In this document: one piece after another, positions 1 to 8,454 of the stretch
Position numbering within the stretch: the stretch's first letter is position 1
How the letters are laid out: every line of letters begins with the position of its first letter
Assembly: GCA_002359315.1 (NCBI GenBank)
Contig: DEMS01000017.1
Span: 1-54,841, forward strand
Direction: 5' to 3'
Length of the DNA stretch: 54,841 nt
DNA from: Bacteroidetes bacterium UBA2664
GTDB lineage: Bacteria > Bacteroidota > Rhodothermia > Balneolales > Balneolaceae
Translations under genes and position numbers: made by a program
The notes under the pieces: generated by a model
Told to the model about the DNA's origin: nothing
Seen by the model: the letters and a program-made list of their open reading frames with translations, nothing else
The model's database searches: none

Positions 1-37
1 GCTTGACAAAGTCATAGTATTCAATGTGACGTATTAA

Positions 38-59
38 GTTTTTGTTTTTAAACAAAAAC
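38..59. terminator. AT-rich perfect hairpin, possible terminator
   Basis: GTTTTTGTTT at 38-47 is exactly complementary to AAACAAAAAC at 50-59, with a two-base loop. Being symmetrical it could act on either strand. It lies at the window edge, so the gene it might terminate is not fully visible. The lack of GC pairs makes it weak as a terminator. Confidence 0.35.
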
Positions 60-70
60 CACCCCGTCGG

Positions 71-113
71 TTCGAGCGCAGTCCCGACGCTTTTTCGGGA
101 CGTAGTCGAGAAC
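71..113. repeat. REP-like intergenic palindrome (TCGAGC...AGTCGAGA family)
   Basis: The stretch opens with TTCGAGC and closes with AGTCGAGAAC, and has an inner hairpin GTCCCGA / TCGGGAC. Related copies with the same ends lie at 23529-23574 and 34361-34402. Each is outside genes, as expected for a dispersed repetitive extragenic element. Nothing else is seen between base 1 and the symporter stop codon. Confidence 0.5.
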
Positions 114-182
114 TCTCTGTAAAAGCGATGATTCCTTAGACTACACTCCGCTGTGACATAATCGAGGAGCGACTCGTCACCG

Positions 183-1586
183 TCATTCTTTCCTTGAGTC
201 AAAGCCTTTCCCAAAACCCCAAAGAAGAATAGCTACCAGCAATCCGGGATAAAAAGGCTCTACACCGAGAAACATGGTGCCTCCAAATTCCGGTGCATAG
301 AAGGTACCTAATATCAGCCAGGAGAAGGAGACAAATGTGCAACCAATAATGGAGTAATATACGTACACGCCCGGCAGACGGAACGGGGTTAGATAGATTC
401 CCAATACCGGTATTAAGAGGCCCGGAATAAAAACGGATCCGATAATGTACCAGAGGTCAATCACGCTTGGATAGATCAGAATGAGAATAATACCCAGAAT
501 TGCGCTGATCAAAATACTGATGCGTGTGAGAAGGTTTGGTTTTACTGATGGAAAATATTTACTCAAATAATCACGCCCAAGGGTTTGTCCTGATATAAAA
601 AGATAACTATCCAGTGTGGACATAATTGTCGCTAACAGTGAGACGAAAAAGAGTCCTTTTAAACCAATTGGCAGGATTTGATCCGCAAGAATTGGATAAG
701 CCATAACCGGATTCTCCAGGCCGTCACCCAGAATGGCAAAGGCATACAGGCCTGCGAAACAGGTTAGGAAGTCAAAGCCAATCCAGAATGCAATGGATAT
801 AAACACCCCTTTCCGGGCTGTTTCAGGAGATTCGGCGGCAGCAGCCCGTTGGTGGAAACTTGGGTCGACAAATGTCCAGAGGGCGATAAAAAACCAGACC
901 AGAATATATTGCCAGCTGTTGCCTCCGGTAATATCGAGATGAGTATCGGGAAGGGAACGGATGAGTGTGCCAAATCCTCCAAACTCATTGATGGAAAAAA
1001 TGAGAAGCATGATAAACCCGCCAAACATCAATACGATCTGTAAAATATCTGTTCGTATGACTGCGCCAAACCCGCCTATCGTGATATAGAGAACTGAAAA
1101 AAGTGCAACAAGAGATGCGTACATTAGAAATGGAGCATCACCCCCCACAAGAAATTGGAAGAGAAGCCCCAACATCAAAATATAGGGTGCCGGACTCACT
1201 AATATAAATATTGGCAGGGCGCTGATTCTGCCGGCTCTTGCACTGTATTGATTTGATATGGCTTCCGGAATGGTAAGGGCTTTATTGAGGCGGATTTTAC
1301 CGGCCAGAAAGATGGCAAACATTGCCGAGAAGAAGTAAAAAGGAAATCCAAGGATTAACCACTGAGAAATGCCAAACTGATAACTCCACTCTCCTATGCC
1401 CAAAATCCCGCCATACCATGTTGAAACCAGGGTTGCTACAAATGCAGGAAGGGTTACTTTTCTGCCGCTGAGAAGGAAATCCTCTTCAGAATCGGCTTTC
1501 CATCCCTTTTTCCAACTGATCCAAATGAGGAAAAAGAAATATGTGCCGACAATAAACCAATCAATTAAAGAAAATTCTGAACTCAA
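183..1586 (-). CDS. sodium:solute symporter family transporter
   Basis: A 467-residue polytopic membrane protein with about a dozen hydrophobic segments from residue 7 to 463, the usual size for the SSS (LeuT-fold) family that couples solute uptake to sodium. The motif MSTLDS at 322-327 matches the conserved TM8 sodium-site region of the family, and GRKVTLP near 41-47 matches the usual N-terminal motif. It starts four bases after the stop codon of the thiamine pyrophosphokinase gene, so the two are almost certainly co-transcribed. That pairing suggests, as inference only, that the substrate may be thiamine or a related compound; the sequence itself does not reveal the substrate. Confidence 0.85.
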   Translation of the reverse strand: MSSEFSLIDWFIVGTYFFFLIWISWKKGWKADSEEDFLLSGRKVTLPAFVATLVSTWYGGILGIGEWSYQFGISQWLILGFPFYFFSAMFAIFLAGKIRLNKALTIPEAISNQYSARAGRISALPIFILVSPAPYILMLGLLFQFLVGGDAPFLMYASLVALFSVLYITIGGFGAVIRTDILQIVLMFGGFIMLLIFSINEFGGFGTLIRSLPDTHLDITGGNSWQYILVWFFIALWTFVDPSFHQRAAAAESPETARKGVFISIAFWIGFDFLTCFAGLYAFAILGDGLENPVMAYPILADQILPIGLKGLFFVSLLATIMSTLDSYLFISGQTLGRDYLSKYFPSVKPNLLTRISILISAILGIILILIYPSVIDLWYIIGSVFIPGLLIPVLGIYLTPFRLPGVYVYYSIIGCTFVSFSWLILGTFYAPEFGGTMFLGVEPFYPGLLVAILLWGFGKGFDSRKE

Positions 1587-1590
1587 AAAG

Positions 1591-2223
1591 CTATCCTATG
1601 TGATTCATAATTAGCAAAAGGTCTCCTTTTTTAAATTCAATTTCGACATTTTTTTCAACGGTCTCATTGGAAGTGCCATCCCGAACACCATTTTTAAGGG
1701 ACTCATTGTTTAGAGGATAACGCAAACCCCGGGTCGTTAAGCCTGTAACTTCACCGGAAAGCGGTATGAGTGAAAGTGAGCTATGTAACGGATACTGTTC
1801 CTTAAAGGGGGACTCAATGATTTTTAAAGTCGAAAATTGATCTTTGAAACTAATTTGACGAAACATATCATTGAATTGCAGCAGGACCGATAAATTTTTT
1901 AATGTATGGTCGACGCGTTTTCCTGTAGCTCCAAATACGATTACATCTGTTGCGTTATTTTTAAGAGCAATGGAAAGTGCTTTTTCCAGATCATTCGTTT
2001 CTTGATCAGAATTTTTAATAACGGTTGCATTCTCTTTGCCGGTCACGATATAACTGTCAAAATCACCGGTAATGATATCCGGATTTAAATCCAGTTCATA
2101 AGCCCTGTTCGCTCCTCCATCGGCCGCAATAAATAGATCGGTATCTTTCAATTCTGAAAGGATTTTCTCTCTATCCGGTATATCGCCGTCACAAAGTATT
2201 ATCGATTTTATCATTATTTTCAA
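1591..2223 (-). CDS. thiamine pyrophosphokinase (thiamine diphosphokinase)
   Basis: This cytoplasmic enzyme transfers pyrophosphate from ATP to thiamine, making the cofactor TPP directly from salvaged thiamine. At 210 residues it has the normal length. Family motifs are clear: ADGGAN at 34-39, GDFDS at 53-57 with its acidic metal-binding residues, the DQETNDLEKAL segment, GATGKRVDHTLKN, and a C-terminal TPP-kinase substrate-binding part with RGLRYPL and GTSNE. The start could be Met1 or Met4; both precede the first beta strand. It is the first gene of a two-gene unit with the symporter. A motif reminiscent of a TPP riboswitch lies about 90 bases upstream but is incomplete. Enzymes of this kind are usually unnamed or called ThiN. 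Confidence 0.9.
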   Translation of the reverse strand: MKIMIKSIILCDGDIPDREKILSELKDTDLFIAADGGANRAYELDLNPDIITGDFDSYIVTGKENATVIKNSDQETNDLEKALSIALKNNATDVIVFGATGKRVDHTLKNLSVLLQFNDMFRQISFKDQFSTLKIIESPFKEQYPLHSSLSLIPLSGEVTGLTTRGLRYPLNNESLKNGVRDGTSNETVEKNVEIEFKKGDLLLIMNHIG

Positions 2224-2279
2224 TGTTCAATCAAAAAAGACAGTATCAAAAATTAAAAAAGTGATTAAATATAGAGAAG

Positions 2280-2420
2280 TTTATTTAAAGCTTTCATATG
2301 GTACCGGTTATTCAGGTTTGTGGTAAAAATATCTCAGATACATTAAAGTGGTAATAGATTGATGGAGAAATCCTCTATTCGGCTTAGAATATTGGAAATA
2401 TCAGCATCATTAGAAAAATA
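2280..2420 (-). promoter_or_regulatory. possible degenerate TPP-riboswitch-like leader
   Basis: Read on the minus strand, CTGAGA (2337-2332) is followed after 14 bases by ACCTGA (2317-2312), in the order and nearly the spacing of the thi-box (12 bases in E. coli thiM). It lies upstream of a thiamine pyrophosphokinase gene. However the GGGGTGC-type 5' strand and the GATAATGCC block are not recognisable, so this may be coincidence. The remainder of the divergent gap up to nrnA is AT-rich and shows nothing else clear. Confidence 0.2.
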
Positions 2421-2489
2421 GGTTGCTATCGGTAGTGAGAAGCGTGATTTTTGAGTCCAACGTGAATAAACAGTTAATGCAGATCAACC

Positions 2490-3479
2490 ATGTTCAAAGA
2501 ATTTCTGAAAAAGATTAAAAGTTTAAACCCATCCATTCGAATCGGTGTTTTGTCACATATTCGACCGGATGGAGATTGTATTGGTTCTCAGATAGCACTT
2601 TGCAGATGGCTGCAGCTGCAGGGCTTTGAGGTTTCAGCATTTAATGATGATGAGGTGCCGGAAAATTTGGAGTGGCTGCAAAAAAATGTGACCATTGAGA
2701 AACCGGATCATGAAAAATTGGATTCTTGTGAGCTATTTATTTTGGTTGATGGAAATGCTACTCATCGGTTTGGTTCATTTGAAGAGTGGTTTAAAGGCAA
2801 AAAACAACCGGTTTGGGTCATAGATCATCATCCCGATCCCGAACCCATATTTGAAATTACTATATCTGAAACCGGCGCATCATCCACCTGTGAATTGATT
2901 TATGAACTCTATGCTCAGGATGATTTAAGTCGTATCGATCCGGAGATCGCCAAGGCACTCTACACGGGTATTATTACGGATACAGGCTCTTTGCAATTTG
3001 AAAGTGTTACACCAAAAACGGTCGAAATTACAGCTGATCTATTGAGAAAGGGTGATTTTAAGCCAAATGAAGTGATTGAAAGAATCTATTCCAATAAATC
3101 CATTGAGCAGATGAAACTGCTAAGTGCCTCTCTTGAGACGATTCGATTATTTAACAATAATCAAATTGCAGTGATGTACGTTACAGAAGAGATGTTGAAT
3201 AATTCCGGTGCCACATTTTCTGATTGTGATGGGTTTGTAAATTATCCACTCAGTATTGGGGGTGTAAAAGCGGCGATTTTAATGAAAGATCAAGGCAGTG
3301 AAGGGATACGAATGAGTTTGAGGTCGAAAAGTGATCTTGATGTAAATATTTGGGCACGAAATTTTGGGGGCGGCGGACATAAAAAAGCAGCCGGAGCCTG
3401 GCATTCGGGTCCTATTGAAATTGCAATAAAAGAAGTTGTAAATGAAGGTGCTAATCAATTAAAAAACATTGATAAATAA
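2490..3479 (+). CDS. nrnA: DHH-family phosphoesterase, NrnA-like oligoribonuclease / pAp phosphatase
   Basis: Proteins of this family degrade nanoRNAs (2-5 nt) to mononucleotides and dephosphorylate 3'-phosphoadenosine 5'-phosphate. The 329-residue length is standard. The DHH domain carries HIRPDGDCIGS (residues 23-33, with metal ligands Asp27 and Asp29), an LVDGN strand, the namesake DHH inside VIDHHPDP near 111, and DTGSLQF near 163. The C-terminal DHHA1 domain has the RNA-binding GGGGHKKAAG motif near residue 294. It opens a short plus-strand unit, overlapping the next gene by 11 bases, which implies coupled translation. Confidence 0.88.
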   Translation: MFKEFLKKIKSLNPSIRIGVLSHIRPDGDCIGSQIALCRWLQLQGFEVSAFNDDEVPENLEWLQKNVTIEKPDHEKLDSCELFILVDGNATHRFGSFEEWFKGKKQPVWVIDHHPDPEPIFEITISETGASSTCELIYELYAQDDLSRIDPEIAKALYTGIITDTGSLQFESVTPKTVEITADLLRKGDFKPNEVIERIYSNKSIEQMKLLSASLETIRLFNNNQIAVMYVTEEMLNNSGATFSDCDGFVNYPLSIGGVKAAILMKDQGSEGIRMSLRSKSDLDVNIWARNFGGGGHKKAAGAWHSGPIEIAIKEVVNEGANQLKNIDK

Positions 3480-4677
3480 ATTTAAACCTATATTTCTGTT
3501 TGTGATACTGTTGATGCAACCGGCTTGTAATCATGATAGGGAGACGGGTGCACTTGAAGATTCTGAGGCTCCATTTTCAGCAGCCTATATAGAAGAATTT
3601 AATTCTGACGATAACACATTAAATGCGGAATCAACAGACGGTGTAGTTTCCGGGACAATCAATGAAAGCAGATCGAATGCAATTACAAGAGCCGTTGAAA
3701 GGGCGAGTGATTCAGTTGTAAGTATTATGACCATTGAACAGAGACGAACCTTCGAAACGCTAGAAGAAGAGTTATTGCAATACTTTTTCGGGCAGATACA
3801 GCGTGAAAATACCAGAGCAGGGTCCGGGTTTGTGGTGAGTGAAGATGGTTTGGTCGTGACAAATCAACATGTCGTTGGTAATAATCCGAGTGAAATAATG
3901 ATATACACAACCGACGGGGAGTCCTATCAAGCAGAACTGCTGGGCAGTGATGAACTTACCGATATAGCGTTATTACAAATCAAGTCGGATGAGGTATTTG
4001 AGTTTGTAGAGTTCAGTGATTCGGAAGAAATTATGGTTGGAGAGTGGGCTATTGCACTTGGTAATCCATTTGGGCTATTTGATGATGGAATGCCAACGGT
4101 CACGGTTGGAGTAGTGAGTGCGATTAACAGAGATTTTCAGGCAGACCCCAATCAACCCAGAATTTACATTGATATGATTCAGACAGATGCGGCTATAAAC
4201 CGCGGGAATTCAGGGGGGCCACTATTAAATAGTGAAGGAAAAGTAATCGGCATCAACACATTTATTTATACCGGTGGTACCAGCGCAGGTTTTGTGGGAC
4301 TGGGTTTTGCAATTCCGAGTAATAGAGTGGACCGGATTATCTCTCAATTGATGACAAGTGGCGTTGTTCTACTGGATTATGATACGGGAATGGATTTTAC
4401 ATCCATGACGGAAGAACTGATCTATAGACACGAACTGCCATATGTACGGGGATTGCTTGTTACAAGTGTGAATAAAAACGGGCCGGCATATGAGAGTGGA
4501 ATCATGCCGGGGGATGTTATTGTTAGTATCGGTAATGAGAGGGTAATCAGTGAAATGCATGCGTGGGCACTTTTAAGAGACTACGATGAAGGGGATAATA
4601 TGTATATTGAGTTGATTCGGGATGGAGATCTCTATAAAACAGAGATGATGCTGAGGCAGAAGATTACTGTAAATTAA
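3469..4677 (+). CDS. HtrA/DegP-type serine protease with PDZ domain
   Basis: An envelope quality-control protease of the S1C trypsin-like family. The start is a TTG overlapping the end of nrnA; it is preferred because it supplies a hydrophobic signal segment (residues 7-17) ending at Cys20, which could be a lipoprotein cysteine although the QPAC lipobox is weak. The catalytic triad is complete: His134 in TNQHVVG, Asp165 in LTDIAL, Ser248 in GNSGGPL. One PDZ domain follows at about 305-395. The segment between residues 20 and 75 is acidic and probably disordered. With a single PDZ domain it resembles DegS/HhoA-type members more than DegP. Confidence 0.88.
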   Translation: MINKFKPIFLFVILLMQPACNHDRETGALEDSEAPFSAAYIEEFNSDDNTLNAESTDGVVSGTINESRSNAITRAVERASDSVVSIMTIEQRRTFETLEEELLQYFFGQIQRENTRAGSGFVVSEDGLVVTNQHVVGNNPSEIMIYTTDGESYQAELLGSDELTDIALLQIKSDEVFEFVEFSDSEEIMVGEWAIALGNPFGLFDDGMPTVTVGVVSAINRDFQADPNQPRIYIDMIQTDAAINRGNSGGPLLNSEGKVIGINTFIYTGGTSAGFVGLGFAIPSNRVDRIISQLMTSGVVLLDYDTGMDFTSMTEELIYRHELPYVRGLLVTSVNKNGPAYESGIMPGDVIVSIGNERVISEMHAWALLRDYDEGDNMYIELIRDGDLYKTEMMLRQKITVN

Positions 4678-4714
4678 AAGAGCCGCAACCATCGCATAGT
4701 TGATTACGGCTCTT
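4678..4714 (+). terminator. hairpin after the protease gene
   Basis: AAGAGCCG (4678-4685) pairs with CGGCTCTT (4707-4714), with an additional inner CAAC/GTTG pairing. It begins directly after the protease stop codon. No real U-run follows, so efficiency as an intrinsic terminator is uncertain. The remaining 160 bases before rluD are AT-rich with no other structure seen. Confidence 0.5.
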
Positions 4715-4875
4715 CTCGCTCTTGATTCACTATTAATCGTTCGCATAGACGTCACTCTTAATGAGCAGTCTACTTATATGAACTAAAAAAGTGATATCCC
4801 TTACAAAAAAAATAAAAATAATTAGTAAGTAGTTGTAAATATTAGACTAATTACGATTCATAAGATTCATAAAAA

Positions 4876-5886
4876 ATGTTAATTGAAAAAGAAAATCCGG
4901 ATAGAACAGAGTATGCTATAGAAGTTCCGGATGGGCAGCTGACTGATATTCGTCTCGATAAGTATATTACATCCTTTGTGCAGAATGCCACACGAAACAA
5001 AGTGCAGAAAGCGATAAAAGATGGACATGTTCTTGTAAATGGCAAGTTGGAAAAGTCTTCATATATCATGCAGCCCGGTGATAAAATTGAGATATCCATT
5101 CCAAAACCACCGCCACCTAAAGCGGTTGCAGAGAATTTGGAACTTGATATTGTTTATGAGGATGAAGACTTGTTGGTTGTAAATAAATCCCCTGATATGG
5201 TGGTTCACCCTGCATTTGGGAATTGGAGTGGCACGTTGGTAAATGGGTTAATGTATCATACAGACCGAAATTTATCCAAAGTTGGGAAAGGTGAAAACCG
5301 GCCGGGCATCGTCCATAGATTGGATAAAGATACCAGCGGATTGCTGGTAGTAGCCAAAAACGATGTTTCACATCAAAAGCTTGCAAAGCAGTTTTCAAAA
5401 AAAGAGGCGGAACGAACTTATTGGGCGATTGTTTGGGGAACACCGCCGGAAGAGGGTACAATAGAGGGCAATCTTGGCCGATCACCCAGTAACAGGAAAG
5501 TGATGACCGTTCTGAAAGAGGGTGGCAAAGAGGCGGTTACTCACTTTAAAAGATTGGAACTGTATGATCATTTGGCACTACTGGAGATTCGGCTTGAAAC
5601 CGGCCGTACTCATCAGATAAGGGTTCATATGCAGAAACAGGGATTTTATGTTTTTGGTGATACAACTTATGGTGGCAGTACCGTTCGATATGGGCCGAAC
5701 ACAGGATCTCGAAAAAGCATGTTTAAAAACATGTTTGCAAAATTACCTCGCCAGGCGCTACATGCAAAAACATTAGGTTTTGTGCATCCAACGACTGAAA
5801 AATTTATTGAATTTGATTCTGAACTGCCTGAAGATTTTCAGTTTGTACTGGATAAAATTAGAAATAATTGTAAATACAAGGATTAA
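4876..5886 (+). CDS. rluD: RluA/RluD-family 23S rRNA pseudouridine synthase
   Basis: Isomerises specific uridines in 23S rRNA to pseudouridine. At 336 residues it has the full two-domain layout: an N-terminal S4 RNA-binding domain (about 25-75) and the catalytic domain with HRLDKDTSGL at 147-156, in which Asp150 is the expected nucleophile, and the later motif RTHQIRVH. Assignment to RluD rather than another RluA-type paralogue is by the S4 domain and length. gldC follows after three bases, so the two are co-transcribed. Confidence 0.85.
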   Translation: MLIEKENPDRTEYAIEVPDGQLTDIRLDKYITSFVQNATRNKVQKAIKDGHVLVNGKLEKSSYIMQPGDKIEISIPKPPPPKAVAENLELDIVYEDEDLLVVNKSPDMVVHPAFGNWSGTLVNGLMYHTDRNLSKVGKGENRPGIVHRLDKDTSGLLVVAKNDVSHQKLAKQFSKKEAERTYWAIVWGTPPEEGTIEGNLGRSPSNRKVMTVLKEGGKEAVTHFKRLELYDHLALLEIRLETGRTHQIRVHMQKQGFYVFGDTTYGGSTVRYGPNTGSRKSMFKNMFAKLPRQALHAKTLGFVHPTTEKFIEFDSELPEDFQFVLDKIRNNCKYKD

Positions 5887-5889
5887 AAA

Positions 5890-6228
5890 ATGTCGAAGCA
5901 ATCCAAAAAAATAGATATAGAAGTTATTTTAGATAAAGAGAATGTACCGGAAGATATCATCTGGCAAGCAACAGATTTAGAAGGATATGATAAAGCATCC
6001 TGCAGGGCCATGATTTTATCACTTTGGGATCACACCAATAAAGATACTCTTCGCCTGGATCTTTGGACGAAGGATATGACTGTAGATGAGATGAAAATAT
6101 TTTTCCATCAAACACTGGTGACGATGGCTGACACGTTGGAAAATTCTACCAATGATCCAAGAATTAGTGGAGATATGAGAGATTTCTGTGATTACTTCGC
6201 AGAAAAGATGGAAATCAGTCAATCCTGA
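5890..6228 (+). CDS. gldC: GldC-like protein (gliding motility-associated family)
   Basis: A 112-residue soluble acidic protein without signal peptide. The sequence pattern around WQATDLEG and SLWDHTNKDTLRLDLWTKDM is that of GldC, a small cytoplasmic protein found across Bacteroidota. GldC was named from Flavobacterium gliding mutants, but homologues occur in non-gliding species, so a role in motility here should not be assumed. No other gld gene is in the window. Its presence supports the proposed taxonomic placement. Confidence 0.8.
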   Translation: MSKQSKKIDIEVILDKENVPEDIIWQATDLEGYDKASCRAMILSLWDHTNKDTLRLDLWTKDMTVDEMKIFFHQTLVTMADTLENSTNDPRISGDMRDFCDYFAEKMEISQS

Positions 6229-6325
6229 AAATTAGAGGATTGACTGCAGAATAGTTGTTATCTTATCGTTGATTGCAACAGAGTAGATGAGAATCAGATT
6301 TTAATACGAACCAGGATATCCAGTC

Positions 6326-7285
6326 ATGCAATATTTGGAATTTGAACAACCCATTGCCGATTTAGAGAAAAAAATCGAAGAGTTAAACGAACTCTCTGTT
6401 GGCGATGAGGTATTGAAACCTGAAATTGATCGGTTGCGAAAAAAGGCAGATCAACTCAGAGAATCCATTTTTAGTAATTTGACCCGGTGGCAAAGAGTTC
6501 AGCTTGCCCGCCATCCGGAGAGGCCCTACACCCTTGATTACATTCACCTGATTGCAGATGAGTTTGTTGAACTGCACGGGGATCGATATTTTGCAGATGA
6601 TAAAGCTATGATTGGGGGGCTGGCTACAATTGATGGGCAGACGGTTATGATTATTGGCCAGCAAAAAGGAAGAGATACGAAATCGCGTCAATATCGAAAT
6701 TTTGGAATGGCAAACCCGGAAGGGTACAGGAAAGCGTATCGGTTGATGAAACTGGCCCAAAAATTTGGGATTCCTGTTGTTACATTTCTTGATACACCGG
6801 GAGCATTTCCGGGTCTTGAGGCAGAAGAGAGAGGGCAGGCGGAAGCAATTGCCAAAAATTTAAAATTAATGGCAACTTTAGAAGTGCCAATTGTAACCAT
6901 AGTTATTGGCGAAGGCGCCAGTGGCGGTGCATTGGGAATTGGCATGGGCAATGAGATCTATATGATGGAGAATACATGGTATTCTGTAATATCACCTGAA
7001 TCATGTTCATCCATTCTTTGGAAAACCTGGGAGTTTAAAGAGCAAGCAGCGTCTGCATTGAAATTAACGGCGAAAGACCTTCTGGAATTGAAAATAATTG
7101 ATGGGATAATCAGTGAACCTTTAGGTGGTGCTCACAGGGATTTTGAAAAATCAGCGGATGCAGTAAAAAAACAGATCATGAAGAGTCTGAAACAGTTGAA
7201 GAAAAAGAAAGCGGATGCTCTCATAGATCAGAGAATTAAGAAATACTCAGAGATGGGTGTTTGGACTCAAGCAACGAAGAAGTAG
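6326..7285 (+). CDS. accA: acetyl-CoA carboxylase carboxyltransferase subunit alpha
   Basis: Forms with AccD the carboxyltransferase that moves the carboxyl group from biotin to acetyl-CoA, giving malonyl-CoA for fatty acid synthesis. The 319-residue length is typical. Recognisable segments are the N-terminal coiled coil (about 5-50), RVQLARHPERPYTLDYI, GGLATIDGQTVMIIGQQKGR, DTPGAFPGLEAEERGQAEAI and GEGASGGALGIG, which build the crotonase-like fold with its oxyanion-forming glycines. The lysine-rich tail is normal. accD is not nearby. The gene stands alone between gldC and the DUF2085 gene. Confidence 0.96.
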   Translation: MQYLEFEQPIADLEKKIEELNELSVGDEVLKPEIDRLRKKADQLRESIFSNLTRWQRVQLARHPERPYTLDYIHLIADEFVELHGDRYFADDKAMIGGLATIDGQTVMIIGQQKGRDTKSRQYRNFGMANPEGYRKAYRLMKLAQKFGIPVVTFLDTPGAFPGLEAEERGQAEAIAKNLKLMATLEVPIVTIVIGEGASGGALGIGMGNEIYMMENTWYSVISPESCSSILWKTWEFKEQAASALKLTAKDLLELKIIDGIISEPLGGAHRDFEKSADAVKKQIMKSLKQLKKKKADALIDQRIKKYSEMGVWTQATKK

Positions 7286-7341
7286 TACATTTGTCGAAGG
7301 ATCTTTGAAAAAGAATAGGATCTTTAAGTAGCATGATATTC

Positions 7342-7377
7342 TTTGATATCAATATTTGAGATAGCTCAGATATCAAA
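7342..7377 (+). terminator. hairpin after accA, possible terminator
   Basis: TTTGATATC (7342-7350) pairs with GATATCAAA (7369-7377), and a smaller TGAG/CTCA stem sits inside the loop. An AAATTTTATAA stretch follows instead of a clean U-run, so it could equally be a leader structure of the next gene. Confidence 0.4.
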
Positions 7378-7421
7378 AATTTTATAATCTGTATATCGGA
7401 GAAAAGGTTGGGTATCTTAAA

Positions 7422-7874
7422 ATGAGTGATAAATGGCTCTATTCAGGTGTTTGGTTTTCACTTTTTTTGATCCTTCTCTTTTCAATGGGTGGTGGCATTT
7501 GGGGAGCCGATTCTACGTTTGGTCATTGGACCGGAGATATGTTTCGCAACTTGTGTCATCAGGATCCTAACCGGTCTTTTTATGTGAATAATCTTCAAAT
7601 GGCGGTAAATAGCAGATGCTTTGGTGTGTTTGCAGGATTATTTTTGGGATGGACCCTCATCCCGCTTTTTGTAAAAGCTAAACTTAAAAAAAACCCATTT
7701 TTATGGTTACTTTTGCTTGCACTCATCATACAAATCATCGATTATGTGGGAAATCATTATGAGTTGTGGGTTAATAGCAATGAGTCACGGCTAATATTTG
7801 GTTGTTTTTTAGGATTATCAGCGTCATTATCTATTTACGATCTCTTTAAATCAAAAAATCAAAAATCATTATGA
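7422..7874 (+). CDS. DUF2085 family membrane protein
   Basis: A 150-residue protein with about four membrane segments (near 8-28, 70-90, 94-112, 122-142). The family signature is present: CHQDPNRSF after the first helix and SRCFGVFAGLFLG leading into the second, which match the conserved CHQ...RSF and RCxGxYxG patterns of DUF2085. The conserved Cys and His residues could bind a metal, but the function is unknown. Its last four bases overlap the next gene (ATGA), so it is translated together with it. It begins a cluster of small envelope genes ending in cdsA. Confidence 0.8.
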   Translation: MSDKWLYSGVWFSLFLILLFSMGGGIWGADSTFGHWTGDMFRNLCHQDPNRSFYVNNLQMAVNSRCFGVFAGLFLGWTLIPLFVKAKLKKNPFLWLLLLALIIQIIDYVGNHYELWVNSNESRLIFGCFLGLSASLSIYDLFKSKNQKSL

Positions 7875-8449
7875 ACGAAGAAAAAGAAAGTGAATTTGAG
7901 AAACTAACATTTCAGGATTATTTACCGTCAAGTACCCTTGTTGGAGTCATCTTTGGCCTGGTAACATCCGTAGTCGGGCTCTTTTTTATTTATCAGCAAA
8001 TAAACTCAGAACCTTCTACCAGTATGTTGGGAATGTTTATGGGAAGTCTCAGCATGTTGGCCGTGTGCCTTATTGCGGCATGTGCAGGTTTAGTTGCGGT
8101 TTGGCATTTCACTAAAGAAGTAACATCCACACTTAAGCTTGGGCAAGGGGCCGTAATTGGATTTCTCACCGGAGCCGTAATTGCAGTAGTCAGTGTTCTA
8201 TTATCAGAACTATGGGCTACATTCATCGACCCTGAAATGATGAGAAATTATGCGGATTCCATGATTGCTAATTTTGAGGCCATGGATATGCCACAAAGTA
8301 CTTTGGATGATATTGCAGAATCATTTGAGGAAGGTGATTCTATGTTCAGACAATTATTCATCAACATTCCTCTATATGGCGTTTTGAATCTGATAACAGC
8401 TCTCATCGGAGTTAAAATCTTTGCAGACAAACCGGAGGATACTTTTTAG
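7871..8449 (+). CDS. DUF4199 family membrane protein
   Basis: A 192-residue membrane protein with four predicted helices (about 22-43, 54-80, 97-118, 160-182) and a polar acidic stretch between helices three and four. This matches the DUF4199 family, which is largely restricted to Bacteroidota-like bacteria and has no known function. It overlaps the DUF2085 gene by four bases and lies five bases before the CPBP protease gene, so all are in one transcript. Confidence 0.7.
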   Translation: MNEEKESEFEKLTFQDYLPSSTLVGVIFGLVTSVVGLFFIYQQINSEPSTSMLGMFMGSLSMLAVCLIAACAGLVAVWHFTKEVTSTLKLGQGAVIGFLTGAVIAVVSVLLSELWATFIDPEMMRNYADSMIANFEAMDMPQSTLDDIAESFEEGDSMFRQLFINIPLYGVLNLITALIGVKIFADKPEDTF

Positions 8450-8454
8450 TCTGA

